Positions 22,584-23,640 of a DNA stretch of 23,640 nt are shown piece after piece. Positions within the stretch are counted from its first letter, which is position 1. Each line of letters begins with the position of its first letter. The notes beneath the pieces are model-generated. The model was not told the origin of the DNA, searched no databases, and saw only the letters and a program-made list of their open reading frames with translations. Both the position numbers and the translations under genes were made by a program. The stretch spans positions 1 through 23,640 of the forward strand of contig MFIX01000208.1 of the NCBI GenBank assembly GCA_001780825.1. The letters run 5' to 3'. This DNA is from Candidatus Glassbacteria bacterium RIFCSPLOWO2_12_FULL_58_11. Lineage in GTDB: Bacteria > Gemmatimonadota > Glassbacteria > GWA2-58-10.

Positions 22584-23640
22584 ATGAAAGTACTGATCGT
22601 CGAAGACGAGGAGCTGAAAAGGATCACCCTCCTGGCCGACCTGGCCCAGGCCGGCCACACGGTTATCGCGGCGGATTCCGCCCGCCAGGCGCTGGAAATC
22701 CTGGAGCGCGAGCAGCTCGATGTGGTGATCACGGACCTCAAGCTGCCGGGCATGGACGGCCTGGAGCTGCTGCGAACGATCAAGGAGGAATTCTCGCCCT
22801 CGACCGAGGTGATCATGATGACCGCCTACGGCACGATCCCGGTGGCGGTCGAGGCGATCCGCCGCGGAGCCCTGGATTTTGTCACCAAGCCGTTCGACAA
22901 CCGCCAGATGCTGCCGCTCCTGGCCCGGATCGAACAGAAAATGGCCCGCAAGGACCTCTCTCGCGAACCCCACCCGGCCGGCGAGTTCAGCCAGATCGAG
23001 CAGGCCGTGATCGGCAAAAGCCCTCCGATCCGTCACCTCAAGCACCTGATCCGCCTCTGCGCCGAGTCCGACTCCAATGTCCTGCTCTGCGGTGAAACCG
23101 GCACCGGCAAAGACTTGGCCGCCGCGATGATCCACAAAATCAGCGCCCGGCATTCCAGCCCGCTGGTCAAGGTGAGCTGCGCCACTTTCCCGGAAAACCT
23201 GGTGGAGAGCGAGCTGTTCGGCCATGAGCGCGGAGCGTTCACAGGAGCGGACCAGCGCAAGAGCGGCCGGCTGGAGCTGGCCCGCAATGGCACGCTCTAC
23301 CTGGATGATGTGGACGACATACCGCTGGCGCAGCAGGTCAAGCTGTTGCGGGTGATCGACGAGAAGGTGTTCGAGCGTGTCGGCTCTTCGACCTCGATCC
23401 GCTGCGATGTCCGCTTTATCGCCTCGACCAAGGTGGACCTGACCCGCAGGATCGCCGAGGGGACCTTCCGCGAGGACCTTTACTACAGGCTGAAAGTAAT
23501 CGAGGTACACCTGCCGCCGTTGCGGGAGCGGCCGGAGGACATCCCGGAGCTGGCCGCGTACCTGCTGAAAAGGATCGCCGGGGAGAGATCGGCAGAGCTT
23601 TCCGCGGAGGTCATCCAGCGCCTGCGGAGCTATGCCTGGC
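22584..23640 (+). CDS. NtrC-family sigma-54 activating response regulator, 3' end cut by window
   Basis: The frame is open from ATG 22584 to the edge (352 codons seen), so the C-terminal DNA-binding domain is missing. The receiver domain (1-118) has the acidic pocket Glu7-Asp8, phospho-acceptor Asp51, Thr80 and Lys102. The AAA+ domain starts near 143, with Walker A GETGTGKD (170-177), the sigma-54 contact loop GAFTGA (217-222) and the arginine-finger region FREDLYYRL before LPPLRERPEDIP. Walker B reads LYLDDVDDI (238-246): the usual Asp-Glu pair is Asp241-Asp242. The GAFTGA loop shows that it should open sigma-54 promoters. Partner of the kinase just upstream; likely targets include the divergent GH16 gene. 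Confidence 0.94.
   Translation, partial: MKVLIVEDEELKRITLLADLAQAGHTVIAADSARQALEILEREQLDVVITDLKLPGMDGLELLRTIKEEFSPSTEVIMMTAYGTIPVAVEAIRRGALDFVTKPFDNRQMLPLLARIEQKMARKDLSREPHPAGEFSQIEQAVIGKSPPIRHLKHLIRLCAESDSNVLLCGETGTGKDLAAAMIHKISARHSSPLVKVSCATFPENLVESELFGHERGAFTGADQRKSGRLELARNGTLYLDDVDDIPLAQQVKLLRVIDEKVFERVGSSTSIRCDVRFIASTKVDLTRRIAEGTFREDLYYRLKVIEVHLPPLRERPEDIPELAAYLLKRIAGERSAELSAEVIQRLRSYAW

Overview
The window is a GC-rich, gene-dense bacterial contig fragment. Lipobox, Tat and Sec export signals, split ABC-type efflux genes and several secreted carbohydrate-active proteins point to a Gram-negative heterotroph that eats complex organic matter. The mix (large Gfo/Idh/MocA oxidoreductase, non-pyrrolysine MttB homologue, secreted beta-helix lyase, propeller and GH16 proteins, many GC-rich intergenic hairpin repeats) resembles uncultivated FCB or Planctomycetes-like metagenome lineages such as Glassbacteria or Latescibacteria. 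That placement is inference from gene content, not a search result. No rRNA, tRNA, CRISPR array, transposase or phage gene was seen.

Layout. 1-1380: 3' part of an NAD(P)-dependent Gfo/Idh/MocA oxidoreductase, followed by a four-way-junction-like hairpin cluster. 1581-5447: a large Na+/solute symporter (-) and an MttB-family methyltransferase (+), divergent around a 195-bp control region with a perfect dyad. 5532-8726 (-): a lipoprotein with a split TIM-barrel glycosidase-like fold and, downstream, a secreted nitrilase-superfamily hydrolase; both carry a jelly-roll module. 9043-9621 (-): an AT-richer small methyltransferase. 10028-13394 (-): a three-gene MacA/LolD/MacB-type exporter operon with a good terminator. 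13684-16295 (+): a two-subunit molybdenum hydroxylase with a Tat signal. 16353-17684 (+), 17879-19927 (-) and 20011-20835 (-): a secreted polysaccharide-degradation group (PL1-like beta-helix lyase, beta-propeller plus two FN3 domains, GH16 glucanase). 21182-end (+): an NtrB/NtrC-like two-component system; the regulator runs off the right edge and is truncated.

How they may work together. The right half looks like a polysaccharide-use locus under a sigma-54 type two-component system: the GH16 gene is divergent from the kinase gene, the shared intergenic region has an 18-bp perfect palindrome beside the kinase, and a -24/-12-like element lies in front of GH16. The symporter/MttB pair could import and demethylate a quaternary amine, though no corrinoid protein is present in the window. 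The most unusual items are the structured intergenic repeats, the putative activator site, the carbohydrate-binding nitrilase paired with the split-barrel lipoprotein, and altered catalytic residues in the Gfo/Idh protein, the kinase and the regulator.
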